NCBI RefSeq assembly: GCF_004193775.1
Contig: NC_041020.1
Coordinates: forward strand, 5,351,657 to 5,415,656
DNA length: 64,000 nucleotides
DNA from: Glycine soja
Lineage: Eukaryota; Streptophyta; Magnoliopsida; Fabales; Fabaceae
Reading direction: 5' to 3'
Under the pieces are notes generated by a model. The model made no database searches. It saw nothing but the letters and a program-made list of their open reading frames with translations, and was not told the origin of the DNA. A program made the translations under genes and the position numbers. This document shows positions 11,609-23,621 of the stretch, piece by piece. How positions within the stretch are numbered: the stretch's first letter is position 1; every line of letters starts with the position of its first letter.

Positions 11609-13609
11609 GATCATCATATAATGATAAAAAAAAAATTATATTGTTGATCATCTAATTAAATAGCAAAAAATGTCATTCAATTATAAATCCTCGTTAATAT
11701 AAATTTTATGTTAATTATTATAAAAATTAATAAATTTATCGTATATATGATGGTTTATGATTTTTTTTTTTATAATGAAGAGAAACATTGCTCATTATGA
11801 AATCGTTTTGGGTACTAATTTTGTACCTTGTTGTCTTTGGTGAAAATTTAGAGTGTTTATCCCGAAGTTTTAAGCTTTTTATCAAGATGATAATATTTAT
11901 GTTTCTTAATTTCATTTGAGGTTATTATTATACCTTTTAGGAAAAGGATCGAATTAAAGATAAAATAATTAAAGTTTAAATTTTAAGTTAATTGATAAAG
12001 AAATATTTATTATTAATTTTTTAAAGCAAAAGGTTACATGTGTAAAAAAAAAGTCTAACATATAATTCTTTTGCTTAAAGTAAAAAATAAAGTTTTTTTA
12101 ATTTTTTTCATATCTGCTCTTCTCCTTGAAGTCTTGAACCATTAGGTGAAAAATCCATAATTTCTTTATTTAACTTGTACATATTTAAGTGATTTTATCT
12201 TTATTTTTTCCTTTAAAGTATCGTCCAATATATATATGTCATCCCAATAGAAAATATCAACCTGATGATAGCTGGCCACGTATGTCATTTGAGTGTTCAA
12301 CGTTTTACTTGAGTTCTTGAAATAAATGTTAGAGTTTATTTTTTTATTCATTTTTATTAATATTTTCAATTAATTAAAAATACTCTAAATATAACTTTGA
12401 TTGTAACTGAATAATGACCGTATATGTTTCATTCCAGTTAATTTTAAATGTTAAGTGTTTGTTCTGGTTTCACATTGAGTCCTTGAAAATCACATTCAAA
12501 TATTAGTTAATGTAATATTAGATAAGTATTCACATATTTGATCTTACATTCAAAATTAATTGGAAGTCTAGAATTAATTTTGAGTTGAAATATTTTAAAT
12601 AAATTTTTGTTAAATGAAAAATTTATATTAAACTTTACTACTAATTTAATTACTTTTAAAATAAAAACAGAGAAATATAAATCAATACACTTTAAAACTA
12701 ATTTTGCAAAATCAAATTTAGTTATAATCAATTTTGTAAACGCTGATTCCAACGCACATTTGTATCCTTTGTGGCTATATGATTGGTAGAAATAAGTGCT
12801 TCATACCAAAAGTAACTTTAAGGTTAATTAAGATTAAAATGGCTTTCGATTTTTACAGCAGTAAACCCTGGAATCTTGATGACTGTCTCTACCGTTATAG
12901 GCAACAAACTATAAAATAAATATTCTTTTCTAGGTGAGATCTTCTGGTGGATTGACTTTACCAATCAACTTTTTTAGATTTGTTTTTCCTCTCATTTAAT
13001 TTTTTTTCTTTTACCATGAATTGGAGTTACATCACTAGCAAATTAAAACACGCAATAGACAGAGTGGAAGGGAAAGAAACAAAACAAAAAATGTCATTTT
13101 CATGGATGGAGAAGGAGCCCTTTGATTCCTTAGTGTCCCAATTGGCATTGAAAGATGATATATATCACTCATTCCCTCTAGAAATTAGTCTTGTTTTGTG
13201 TTTGTGTGTGGCTCTTGAGAGTGGCTTTGGTTCAACATTTATGCCAAGTAACGCTGCTATCCCCTTGCCGTCCAGGGGATATTTTTTAAGGCTTAAGTGG
13301 GGACTATAAGAATCATTATTACATCAATCATAATGGGTTTGAAAATGATATAGGGTCTCTCAAGCTGGTGACCCCTTTGTTTAGCTTTCTTGTTTGCTTT
13401 AACCTTCACTTGTTGTCACTAACCTTTTGTCCCATTCATGAGAGCAAATATATGTTAGACTTAGACAAGCTAGCTAGTAATGGATATGTATCCATACCAT
13501 GCCAGTATTATTCTATTAAAGAGTAATGGTATCAACTTTTTTTCAACATATTATACCCAAGAAAAAAGATTGAAAAAAAAATGTAATAAGAAAGATGATG
13601 TGTGAAAAA
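11609..13609. other. AT-rich intergenic DNA, no gene seen
   Basis: No supported gene. The stretch 12.98-13.31 kb is less AT-rich and holds a 109-codon frame, but it shows no domain, signal or neighbouring exon (see rejected items). Confidence 0.5.
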
Positions 13610-13856
13610 AGCTTAAATATACATTTTTTATTTTTGATTAATGACCTAATTTTATTTTTGGTCTTAATAAAAAAATTTATTATTGTCATTGATGAATTTA
13701 AAATATTATTTTTGGTCTCTATATTTGTTTAGATTGTACTTTAAATAGAGAAATAAATTGATTTAGATAACTCTCTACGAGTTAAAAACAAACTTTTAAA
13801 TTCATCAGGGTCAACAACTTAATTTGTTTTATTAGGAACAAAATATATTTAAACCT
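13610..13856. mobile_element. MITE-like element
   Basis: The left end GCTTAAATATAC and the right end ATATTTAAACC form a short imperfect inverted repeat. The interior has mirrored phrases such as TTTTTGGTC on the left and AGGAACAAAA on the right. This fits a small degenerate non-autonomous DNA transposon. Target duplication unclear. Confidence 0.4.
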
Positions 13857-14180
13857 AAAAAAAAAATAAAAAGAATGAATGTGTAAAAATATTATATATA
13901 CGCATATTTATTATTACTCTTCAAATACTTTAAATATTACATCTTATAATTTAATTTTTAATTTAGTGACGTTATATACTCGTTACCAGTGAAATATCAT
14001 AATATCTTGAGAGGAGACACTAATGACTAGCTAGGGACATAATCAATATATTTATTGGGGAAACCAAATTATAGTATATGAAAACTTTTAATCAAACTGT
14101 TACGTTGATAAAATTTTATGACTTTAATTTTGATACACGGTTAATATACATACTTACATATTATTAATTAGGGATGGGTT

Positions 14181-14338
14181 AAGTGCCTCCAAATAAAAAT
14201 GAGATTAAATAATCCCGCCTAGATACCTCAATAAAATTACATAAAATTTTGTGTATATAAAAATCCTAACTAAATGAGTATAATTTTATTGGGTCGTATA
14301 AGGTGGGATTGCTTAATCCCATTTTTAGTTGGAGTTAA
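14181..14338. mobile_element. Foldback MITE
   Basis: Left arm 14181-14238 (AAGTGCCTCCAAATAAAAAT...) is the imperfect reverse complement of the right arm 14281-14336 (...ATTTTTAGTTGGAGTTAA). The loop is about 42 bp. Arms pair over about 55 positions with scattered mismatches. The size and near-complete self-complementarity fit a hairpin MITE. Confidence 0.6.
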
Positions 14339-17300
14339 TTAAATAAATCCTATTAACTAATTAAAAATTACTGAAATGACTTTCAATACAAAATTTAATA
14401 ATTTTATGATATATCACACAGTCTATTACAAAATTTAAAATTTGAGTACTCAAATTTTACATTACGAGTATATTCTAATTAGATTCAAATTCTGTACGTG
14501 TAACAAGATCTGCACATAAAGTAGATTCACGCACAATTACACACAAACAAAAATAGATTTGATGCAATTGGCAAATCACACGGTCATATACATACTCAGC
14601 CCAGAATCTAGTGAAACCTTTGTGTTTCATAGCCGTGCCACGACAAGAATTTCATGTCAAGAAGGCACTGAAATTGGATGAACTGATTGCAGGCACATCA
14701 CAGATATTAATGTTGAAAGGGAATTATAGACAGATAAAAACAAAATAAGGAGATGCAGGGTACAGATTATAACTGACAAGAATGTGAAACAAATCCTCAA
14801 GAGGGTGCATATCCTAGCATATCAAATAATAATAATTCTGTCCAATGATATTGCTTTTTATTATACCTCAATTTGGGATTCAAATATGATGTGTCATCCC
14901 ATGTATGGGGAGAAAAAAGAAAGGGGGGATACCATGCATTCTTCTAATACTACTCATTTTTTATTTCTTTTTTAGTTTAGCTTGCTTTGGTTTTGTTATA
15001 AAGAAAATAATCAATTCTTGGTATGTGTTGTTTTTTCAGCTAATGAATTCCCTTTTCTTAGACACATTTGCTGCTTTATAGACTTCAACATTATTTTAGT
15101 TAGTTATGGAAAGTTTATTTAATTAGTAAATCTCACATTTGATAAAAATGTGAGTACAAATTAACTTCATTATTAATGTAAAAATCTTATTAGTAAATAC
15201 CTTTAAGCACATAGTGTTTTAAGTCAAGTAAATCTTTAGGACTCACATGTATTTGATTTCGCGTTGGAATCACACCACACCCATTAAAATGTGAATAATT
15301 GAATGTTACAAATAATTTTTATTTTTTTATTTCTGTCTAAACGAAATCAATTATCCTAAAATCTCCTACAAATCTAACATATTGCCAATTTACCTAAACT
15401 TTTATGTACGTAACAAAAAGAAAAACTTTAGTTAGTTGGTTTCTTTTGTATAATATATAATATAAACTCTTTATGCGATCTTAGGGGCAAGGTAGTTTTC
15501 TAAATGCTATTATTCACTTGAAGCCCAAGGATTTAGACACACAATAGTTTCTCTAACATTAAAAATATGTGCCTATTATTGATTTATTAAATGGGTCACT
15601 TTGAAGCACAGTTGGTTAGAACTAGCACACTACCAACTATCATATATGATTGTATTAGGATGCAATCAAACTAAGTGGCAGATGTTAAATGGCAGTGGCA
15701 CTAAGCCATTATAAAATCGAATCAGGTATTGTAATAATTAAACAATCTGCCACTGCAGATAACGTCAAGAGAGTTTACAAATTGTGATTGGATAATCCAT
15801 CACAACTGTCACTACCAGAATATATAACAGCAACAGCTGCAACATAAATACATAACATTATAACAACTTTGGTGACAAGGGACATTTTGTTAGCCCTTAT
15901 ATAAAATTGGTGACAGTACTGTAGTAGGTCCATGGCCAATCGGCATTAAAAATGAATCACTATTTATATATCCACAAATTATTGATATATAGTGGCCCAA
16001 AACCTGCCAGAACTACGTAAGCCAATATAATATATATGTTATTGTACATGCAAGTTATATAAATGCTGTACCAAGCTAATATTTAATTAATTAATAGTTG
16101 TTCTGCATTAAGATTGTGATACGGTACCATGTAGATTTATTTTTTGGATATCCAAACTCTTTGAGTCAATAGTTCTGAAATAACCCTGAAAAAATTGGAC
16201 ACCTTTATGCAATACACTGAACATAATTCAAATCAAATCAAATCAGAATATTCAATTTAATAAGAATAGGTGAAATATATAGGTAGTAACTATATATAGT
16301 TGTTTGATTGAGAAGAATATGCTGGTTATACCTTTTACATACTAAAGAACACAGTGATGCTGAAGCGTGCAACTATGATGCTTTTGAGATTCTTGCTAAA
16401 AAAAATGTCATGTCCAAAATCTGATGAAGTCCTAAAGTACCATCCAATATCAAAGATTATGTGTCTTGATCTTCTTCTTCCTATAAATTTGTAAGATTGG
16501 TTTTGTTTGGTTTGGAGATGTACAATAATGTGTGATGCTTGGGTAATTTTGGTTGATGTGAACACAAGTGGATTGATTGATGAAATATGAGTATATTTGA
16601 TGAAATCTCAGCCTTTCTTGTCATGCACAATAAGAAAAAGAAATGTGGGTTAGCATAGTGGGGTGCACACACATGATTTCAAGTGACATCTCCAACCCCA
16701 TGCTTACTCTCCCAAGCTACCCTCTATACTACCCTAAAACTTAGAAAAAGTGAAATAAAGAAACAAAGACCCCCGCCAAACCAAAATGATCATATACAAG
16801 AGAAAGAAGAATATTGAAAATAAAATGAAACAAAAAACTAAAATATAAATATAAAGTTTGTTTGTTATTTTATGGATAAAAGTGGTGAGATAGGGGATGT
16901 CACTCTCAATCCCATTGGACAAAGTGCTAATTGCATGATGGAGAGGTTAATAGAACGGTAATTTAGAATATTACTACATAAATGAAAATTACAATCAGTT
17001 TAATCTAGTTACAGTTACTTAACAAATTCCGAAGTATATATATTAAGAAATCTTCTTAAATAGGGATGCTATATATAAAGATTTTGGATCAAAACATTAG
17101 AATTATTTTTTTAAGAGGAAAAGACCTTACGATATATTTTTTTATTTTTCTTTTAGATTGAAAATAACACTAAATACATGGTGCCACTGCATGTTCGATA
17201 GTGAAAGATTATTGATATTTTTAAAAGGGAGCTTAAATGAATAAACAAAAAATAATTTTTAAATTTATTTTTGAAAAATATTTATGCACATACTATTGGC

Positions 17301-18524
17301 AATGATGTAACCTTAAATATAAGATCGCTCGTGGAGTGCTGATAGTGGGAAAGAGACAGAAAAAGGTGTTATAAATATTATTGAAGTATATAACTATATA
17401 TTATTGTCTATATGTTAGGATTTAAATAATAACACCCATTTTAATTATTTATAACAAGTGTTATGAATGTAGTTTTCTTTAGACAATTCTGATTACAATT
17501 TGTTTCCTAATTATAAAATTATCTCCTTAAATTACACTTTATTCCCTTTTTTTAATCAATTCATTGTTTTTTTCCCTACATTATAAGGTTTATTACAAAT
17601 TTAAATCTCTCTCTTACTCAGCAAAAAAATAATAATACAAATCTCTGTCTTAGAAAAAAAATAAAAAGAAACTAAATTAATATATTTTTCTAATTAAATA
17701 ACATTACATGATCTATAAATTAAATTAATACTATTTTATGATTATTTTTATTAAAATTATATTTTAAAAGGATAAAGTAACTTTTTGTTTTAAAAAAAAC
17801 ACGTTATAATGTTTAGTAACCATATAATAGGTGCAAAATATTTATTAATTTTATCAATAATTAATTTTTACTAAAAAAATTCATTGACTAAATTTAGTAA
17901 AATTTCTCCTCTTAGTCACATATTATCCATCTACAATACTTGAAATCAATGTATTTCTTGAGAAATTCCAGTTCACTTTTAGCCCAACCAACTGTAGGTT
18001 GATGCCAAAAACATTATAGGAAGAGAAGTGTAGAAAAACTAAAATGAAACAAAAAAAGATATATAAAAAAAGAGAGATTAGAAAATGGTTGAGTTGACAG
18101 GGCGAGCAATAGGACTAGCGGATGGTGGAATAGGTAGCCATGCGTGCTCGTTAGCATGGACCCCACAGATGACATCTACCGTGCGCCGGCGTTTTTCTCG
18201 TCTCGTCTGTTAACCTTTTTCTTTGGTTTTTTTCTTCCTAAAATTGCCTGCCCAGTGTGTGCCAAGTGTCAACATAATTAAAATAAATTACTAAAAAAAT
18301 ATAATTATAACATTCATAATATAAAAAATAATATAGTTTATTTTATTTTATTATTTATAAACATTAATTCTTAATGTATTTTAATCTTAAACAATGAAAA
18401 GGAAAATTTGAAACTTGCCTAATTCTATTTATTTTTTGTAAAGTAGACTGTAAATATTTCAAAAACTCAAAGTCACATGCTTTAATAATTCGTTAGAATA
18501 AGTTTTATTTATCGATTAATTAAA
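14339..18524. other. AT-rich intergenic DNA, no gene seen
   Basis: No supported gene. A small GC-richer island near 18.09-18.20 kb (containing GTGCGCCGGCG) stands out but contains no recognisable frame or RNA. Confidence 0.5.
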
Positions 18525-18525
18525 T

Positions 18526-20785
18526 ATTTTAAGCATTTTTCGTAAAATATAAAAAAAGTTATTTAAAAATAATAGAGTTTAAAAATTAAATAAATGAGAG
18601 AAAATAACTTTTGTTAATTAAAATAAGGGTTTCATATTATTAGAAAATAAATGGAATAAAATGGTGTTTTAGAAAATAAAGAGATATATTAATTGATTAT
18701 TTATTTAATGAAAGAGTAAAATAGAGTTCATTTTTATTAAATAATGAAATACAAGAAAATAGAGTAAATCATAGACCCAGAGTATTCTAGTTATAAATAG
18801 GAAAATATTAGGTCAATTTTTATATTTAGGATATCTCTCACGCTGTATCTTCCTTCCAACTTTGTTCTACCTCTTTTCTTTCTCAAGACTCTCTCTTTTT
18901 CCCACATATACCTAAACATGTCTCAATAAAATTATGATCCCAAACTCAATAATCATTGGATCGTCCTAAAATTTGGACACCACTTTCGGAACTTATTTTC
19001 ACACCTTTTCACCGTTGGGATTGACAAAATAATGTCTATAAAGAGAGAAATGTCCCTCGCACAGAGACAATGAAATTGAGGCTTCAATCTCTTCTCCTTC
19101 TCTCTAACGCTAGGAAAGTCTAATAGAGCAATCAGAGAAAAAACTTGAGAAATCTTAGAGAACTGCTAGAGACACCACTATCGCTACCGGACTACACACG
19201 TGACACATACACACACGCACACACACACACATATGTATATCAATTGTTAAAATAAATTAGGAATTAATAATTCAAATAATAAAATTAAATTGAAGGAAAT
19301 TAATATATTAAGATTCAATGATAAATACTTTCAATGCATTTTTAGTTTAATTATTTATTAACTCCTTTAATTGAAAATAATATTCTTCAATTTAATATAT
19401 ACATGTTTTGTGCCATGTAAATATTAATATTATGTGATGTTTATATGGTTTATGAGGTGTGATAACATGTTGTGTTGGGATTATAACATTATGATTGAGA
19501 TTAAGTGTATGTGATAAATTGAATATGTGCCGAATTATAAGAAACATGGGTATTGAGATTTTGTATGCATTGTGTTGTGAGTTATGACCTGTACAATCAC
19601 ACAACTGTAAGACCCTTTAAGGGCAACGAGTTAATGCGCGATGAGTATTGTGATGGGATCCACTATTGAGACGCGACGAGTTAAAATTATTTTGGGAACA
19701 ATTGAGGAGTCATGTGTTTTGTATAGTTCATAGATAGAGTTTGCGTGTTAAAATATTTTTTGGGTTGAACCTGAATCAGGAGGGAGAGACCTTGACGGAC
19801 TCTTCGGAGTCTAGACCTTAGGAGTAAATACACTTGGTTTAAGTGTTCTTTTAAGTCTGTGTTGATCCCACATGGTTGGAGCATCCTCGCAAAATAGCGT
19901 GATCCTGACTGATCTCCTTATGATTTTACCTAATGAAAGTGACCTGACTTATCTGTGTGTGGTCTGTCTTGTCATGTACTCCTAGGCACCCGATGAGATT
20001 TTTCACTAACATGGTACCACATTGCATATAGGATTGAGTCTTAGTGTATCTGTTGCATAAAGCCTGTGTAATGATCATTATGACTTGTTATGTGATGGTT
20101 TGTAATGAAGTGTGTAAGTTTGAGATGTTGTATTGTATTTGAGATGTGTTGTCTTAAATAAGTGATTAATTGTGAAGGCATTGAATGTGATTTGTGATTA
20201 AATTCTAGGACAAGTGATATTATATGTTGAGTGTTGAAATGATGCAAATTGTGCCAAAGTTGAGACTTGTTATATCTATACTGTTGTTATAATTATATTA
20301 TTATTATATTTATATCATACTTGTATGCTTCTGTTTATCTCTATTCATTGAGGAATGTAATGAGTCACTCCCCATGTGTTATTTGTGTTTGGATCTTGTG
20401 ATGATCTCAAACCTTGTGTTCGTGGGAGCAAATGGTTAGGTGAATTGCTTTAGGGAACCTCACGTTGGAGGATGCTAGGACACAATGTTCTGATATGATG
20501 TGACATTGAGACATGAGTTTTTATTTTAATTGCATGATGTTTCGAACATGTTATTTTACTTTATTTTATTCTGAAGCTTAATTTGAGTTCTTTTGTAAAC
20601 TTGAACGACCTTATTTTGAGTCGGAAATATTTCTAAGAAATTTTATTTGGTATTAGTGAAGCGAATGTTGACCTTTTATCCATGTGGATTTGCTTACAAT
20701 TTTATTGAATAAAATTGATTTAATTAGATTCTATATTTTATAAGTTTTTCCCATTTATATACATTTTGTGTTAGAGGGTGTCACA
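18526..20785 (+). mobile_element. Solo LTR (copy B), same family as copy A
   Basis: This copy aligns with solo LTR A from CATTTTTCGTAAAAT near 18.53 kb to GGTGTCACA at 20785, but lacks the 1.34-kb insertion. The TATA box TATAAATA is at 18792-18799 and a (CA)n tract sits at 19.2 kb. Flanks are TAAAT (18521-18525) and TAAAA (20786-20790), a 4/5 match that could be a decayed 5-bp target duplication. The left end is less sure by a few bases. No primer binding site follows the right end, which supports a solo LTR. Confidence 0.65.
19202..19234. repeat. (CA)n microsatellite
   Basis: About 30 bases of ACACAC with two interruptions, inside solo LTR B and absent from copy A at the matching place, where an AT tract occurs further on. 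Confidence 0.85.
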
Positions 20786-20790
20786 TAAAA

Positions 20791-21790
20791 CAAAACAAAA
20801 AATGAACTCAAGAACCTTAGTTTAACATAAGTATCTTAATTAATTTTTTAAAAATATCTAACTTAATTTCAACATTACATGAATTAACATTTGTATAATT
20901 GTATTGGTATGTATGTATAAATTATAACATGCAGTTAATACTAATTGATACAAAATTATTTTAATTTAATTAATAATCTTGTACTAGTTAATTAGTGAAT
21001 TGTTAAATTAGTCTCTAAAATTATACTAGTTAATTAAATTAGTTATGAATTTGTAAATTACCAATCAATATAGTAACTGAAATTGTAGTATAGCCCATGA
21101 AATCGTAATTATTACTAAAATTGATTACTAAAATTTAAAAATGATAAAAGGTATATTTAAAAAGATATTTTAGTTAGTTTTTAATTTTTTTATTAGTTAA
21201 AAAAGTTATTTGATTATTCGGTAATAGAGTTTTTTTTATAATAACTTTTAGCGTTTTTTAGATGCTAGCTACTTAAAGTGACATTTAAAAATACTAACTT
21301 ATAGTTTTTTTTATATTTATTCCCTTTTTGTCTTTGAATATTTATTAGATTTATTTTCAAATATTTTCTATTTAAGTTAAAATTTTATTATTGTTATCCT
21401 CTATGTAATTTTACATTCTCTTACTTTAACATGTAATTTTATCAAATACTTATAATTTATTCAACTAGTTTTTTAACTTTCAGCTACCAAAATAACGTTT
21501 TCATTAATTTTGTCAAACATAATCAAAATGATTCCTAAAATTATAAAGCATTGATCAATTTAATTGGTACCCTTGTAATTTAGTTGGTGTCGTATAACTC
21601 TATTTAGAAAGGCTGAATTGACACATTGTGTTCTTGAGTGGTGGTCAACTCGCAAATATATTAGTTTGTCATGTCACAAAATTAATAAATGAAATGTTGG
21701 TTGAATAATATTTTTTTTCTCTTCCTTGTATCTTTATTTTTCCTCTACTCATTAGTTTTGTATTAGTCTTTTATCTATGGCTCATTAAAA
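20791..21790. other. AT-rich intergenic DNA, no gene seen
   Basis: No supported gene; A/T runs with many short repeats of TTAATTAGT-like phrases. Confidence 0.5.
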
Positions 21791-21792
21791 AA

Positions 21793-21910
21793 ATATCATC
21801 ACAATAACCTTAAAATCAAGTTGTGTAAAATATGTATAATTAGATAGGGTGACTCAACCTTAATTATGTATGTTTCACACAACTTGATTTTGGATATATT
21901 ATCATGGTGA
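21793..21910. repeat. Long-armed hairpin
   Basis: Bases 21793-21842 pair with 21861-21910 with few mismatches; the core AAAATCAAGTTGTGT faces ACACAACTTGATTTT. The loop is about 18 bases. It could be a small MITE abutting the next element, or a hairpin transcript source if transcribed. Confidence 0.7.
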
Positions 21911-21920
21911 CATTTCCTTA

Positions 21921-23612
21921 ACCTTGTGTTTGGATAATGAATTTCTAAATTTCAAGGAATTTGAAATGTTTAGAATTTGAATTACTTTGATTTTATTTTT
22001 CTTCATTTTTCAAATGTTTTGTTTCGATAAATCAATTCAAATTTCTTCTATTTTAAATTCTTTATTTAGATAGGACAATTCAATTTCTTCCCTATGCAAA
22101 ATTTCAATTTTATATTTTAAATAGATGAAATTTTAATATTAAACTTTATAGAAAATAAACACAATCTAATTTTAAAATATTAATTAAAAAATATTTTCAA
22201 TTTTTAATAATTTATAAATACAAAATATTGATAATTTTAACTAGGATTGTTTTGCCTGACCACAACCAGTGATGTTTTTAAACCGACATCAACTAAGGCT
22301 ATTTTTCAGTCAACATCAAATAGGGTTTTTTTTTGTCAAAGTATGTCGCGAATATTTGTCAGCTGATGTCAGTCGGGGTTATTTTTTTGGCTAAAGTTGG
22401 TTGAGTCTATTTTTAAGCTGATGTTGGCTAGGTTTTTTTACCAACGTTGGCTAGGGTTTGTTTGGCCGACACCAGTTAGGGTCTTTTCGAATGACATTGA
22501 CCAAGACTATTTTTAGTCAACGTCGGCCTAAAAAATCTTAGCAGGCATTGACAAAAAAATCTATCCAATATCGGCTAAAAAATATCTTGGTCGATGCCGA
22601 CCAATAGAACCTGCCTGATGTCGGCTGAAAAATAGCCTTAACCAATGTTGGACAAAAAACCCTACCCAACATCGACTATAAAATAGTCTTGGCTGATGTT
22701 GGCTAAAAAATAGCTCTGACCGATGTCGACGGAAAAAACTCTAGTGGATGTTGACTGTAAGAACCTAGTCGATGTCGACTAAAAATAATTATGCCCGATG
22801 TTGGTCAAAAATACCTACCTGGTGTTAGCAGAAAAAATCCTAGCCAACATCAACCAAAAAACCTAACTAATGTGGTTAAAAAATAACTCTGGCTGATGTC
22901 AGTCAAAAAACCCTAGTCGATGTCAGCAAAAAAATCCTAATCGACATCGGCTAAGAAAATCTAGTTGACATTAGCCAAAACACCCTAGCTAACATCGGCT
23001 AAAAAAATAACCTTAGCCGATATTGGCTAAAAAATAACTTTGGCTAATGTTGACTGGAAAAACCTAGCTGACGTCGACTGAAAAACCCTAATAGGTGTTT
23101 ACTCAAAAGTTAATCATAACCGATGTCAGTAGAAAAAATCTAGCCAATATTGGCATAAAAAATCATTGGTTAACATCAACTGAAAAAACCTGGATGACAA
23201 CGGCAAAAAAAATCCTTGTTTGACGTTAGCAAAAATTTCCCATGACTAACGTCAATGAAAAAATAACCCTAATCAATATCATCTAAAATAAATCTTAGCC
23301 AATATTGACAAAAAATAGTTTTTTTTTGACATCATACAAAAAAATTCTGATAAAAAAAACCTCGGCCAACGTTAGTGAAAAACAACTTATGTCGATATCG
23401 GCCGTACAAACTTTGGTCACCCGTAGTTGTGAGTGTTGAGCGAGAAAGATTCGCGAGCAAGAACGTGAGTTAGAGTGAGCATCTCCGAAAAAAGAATTTT
23501 AAATTCTATATTTTTTGAGAGAATTTGAAATCTCACTGTTTTAATCAATCAAAATAATTCATAAAAATACCAAAACTTAAATTTCCTTTCAAATATTCTA
23601 TCCAAACAAGCT
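21921..23612. mobile_element. Terminal-inverted-repeat element packed with a minisatellite
   Basis: The left end ACCTTGTGTTTGGATAATGA is the imperfect inverse of the right end, whose reverse complement begins AGCTTGTTTGGATAGAATAT; similarity continues inward for roughly 100 bases. Nine-base flanks ATTTCCTTA (21912-21920) and ATTTCCTCT (23613-23621) match at 7 of 9 positions, as expected for a decayed Mutator-like (MULE) duplication. No transposase is present. The interior is almost all the tandem repeat listed next. MULE membership is an inference from the flank size and end type. Confidence 0.5.
22250..23421. repeat. Divergent minisatellite with a near-palindromic core and a polarity switch
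   Basis: Roughly 40 units of about 25-32 bp. Each has a near-palindromic core of the form GCCGATGTCGGC followed by an A-run and CCTAG. From about 22.53 kb rightwards the A-run follows the core on the plus strand; left of that point the units read T-run then core, i.e. inverted. Units are highly diverged, yet the core and run alternate regularly. No coding potential. Confidence 0.85.
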
Positions 23613-23621
23613 ATTTCCTCT

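Noticed and set aside
12980..13309. 109-codon plus-strand frame in a less AT-rich stretch
   Set aside because: No recognisable domain, no signal or splice context, no neighbouring exon; length is within chance for this composition.
7571..20785. The two long LTR-like copies as the paired LTRs of one retrotransposon
   Set aside because: Copy A has TTAAT on both its own sides, no primer binding site follows it, and the DNA between the copies has no coding remnants.
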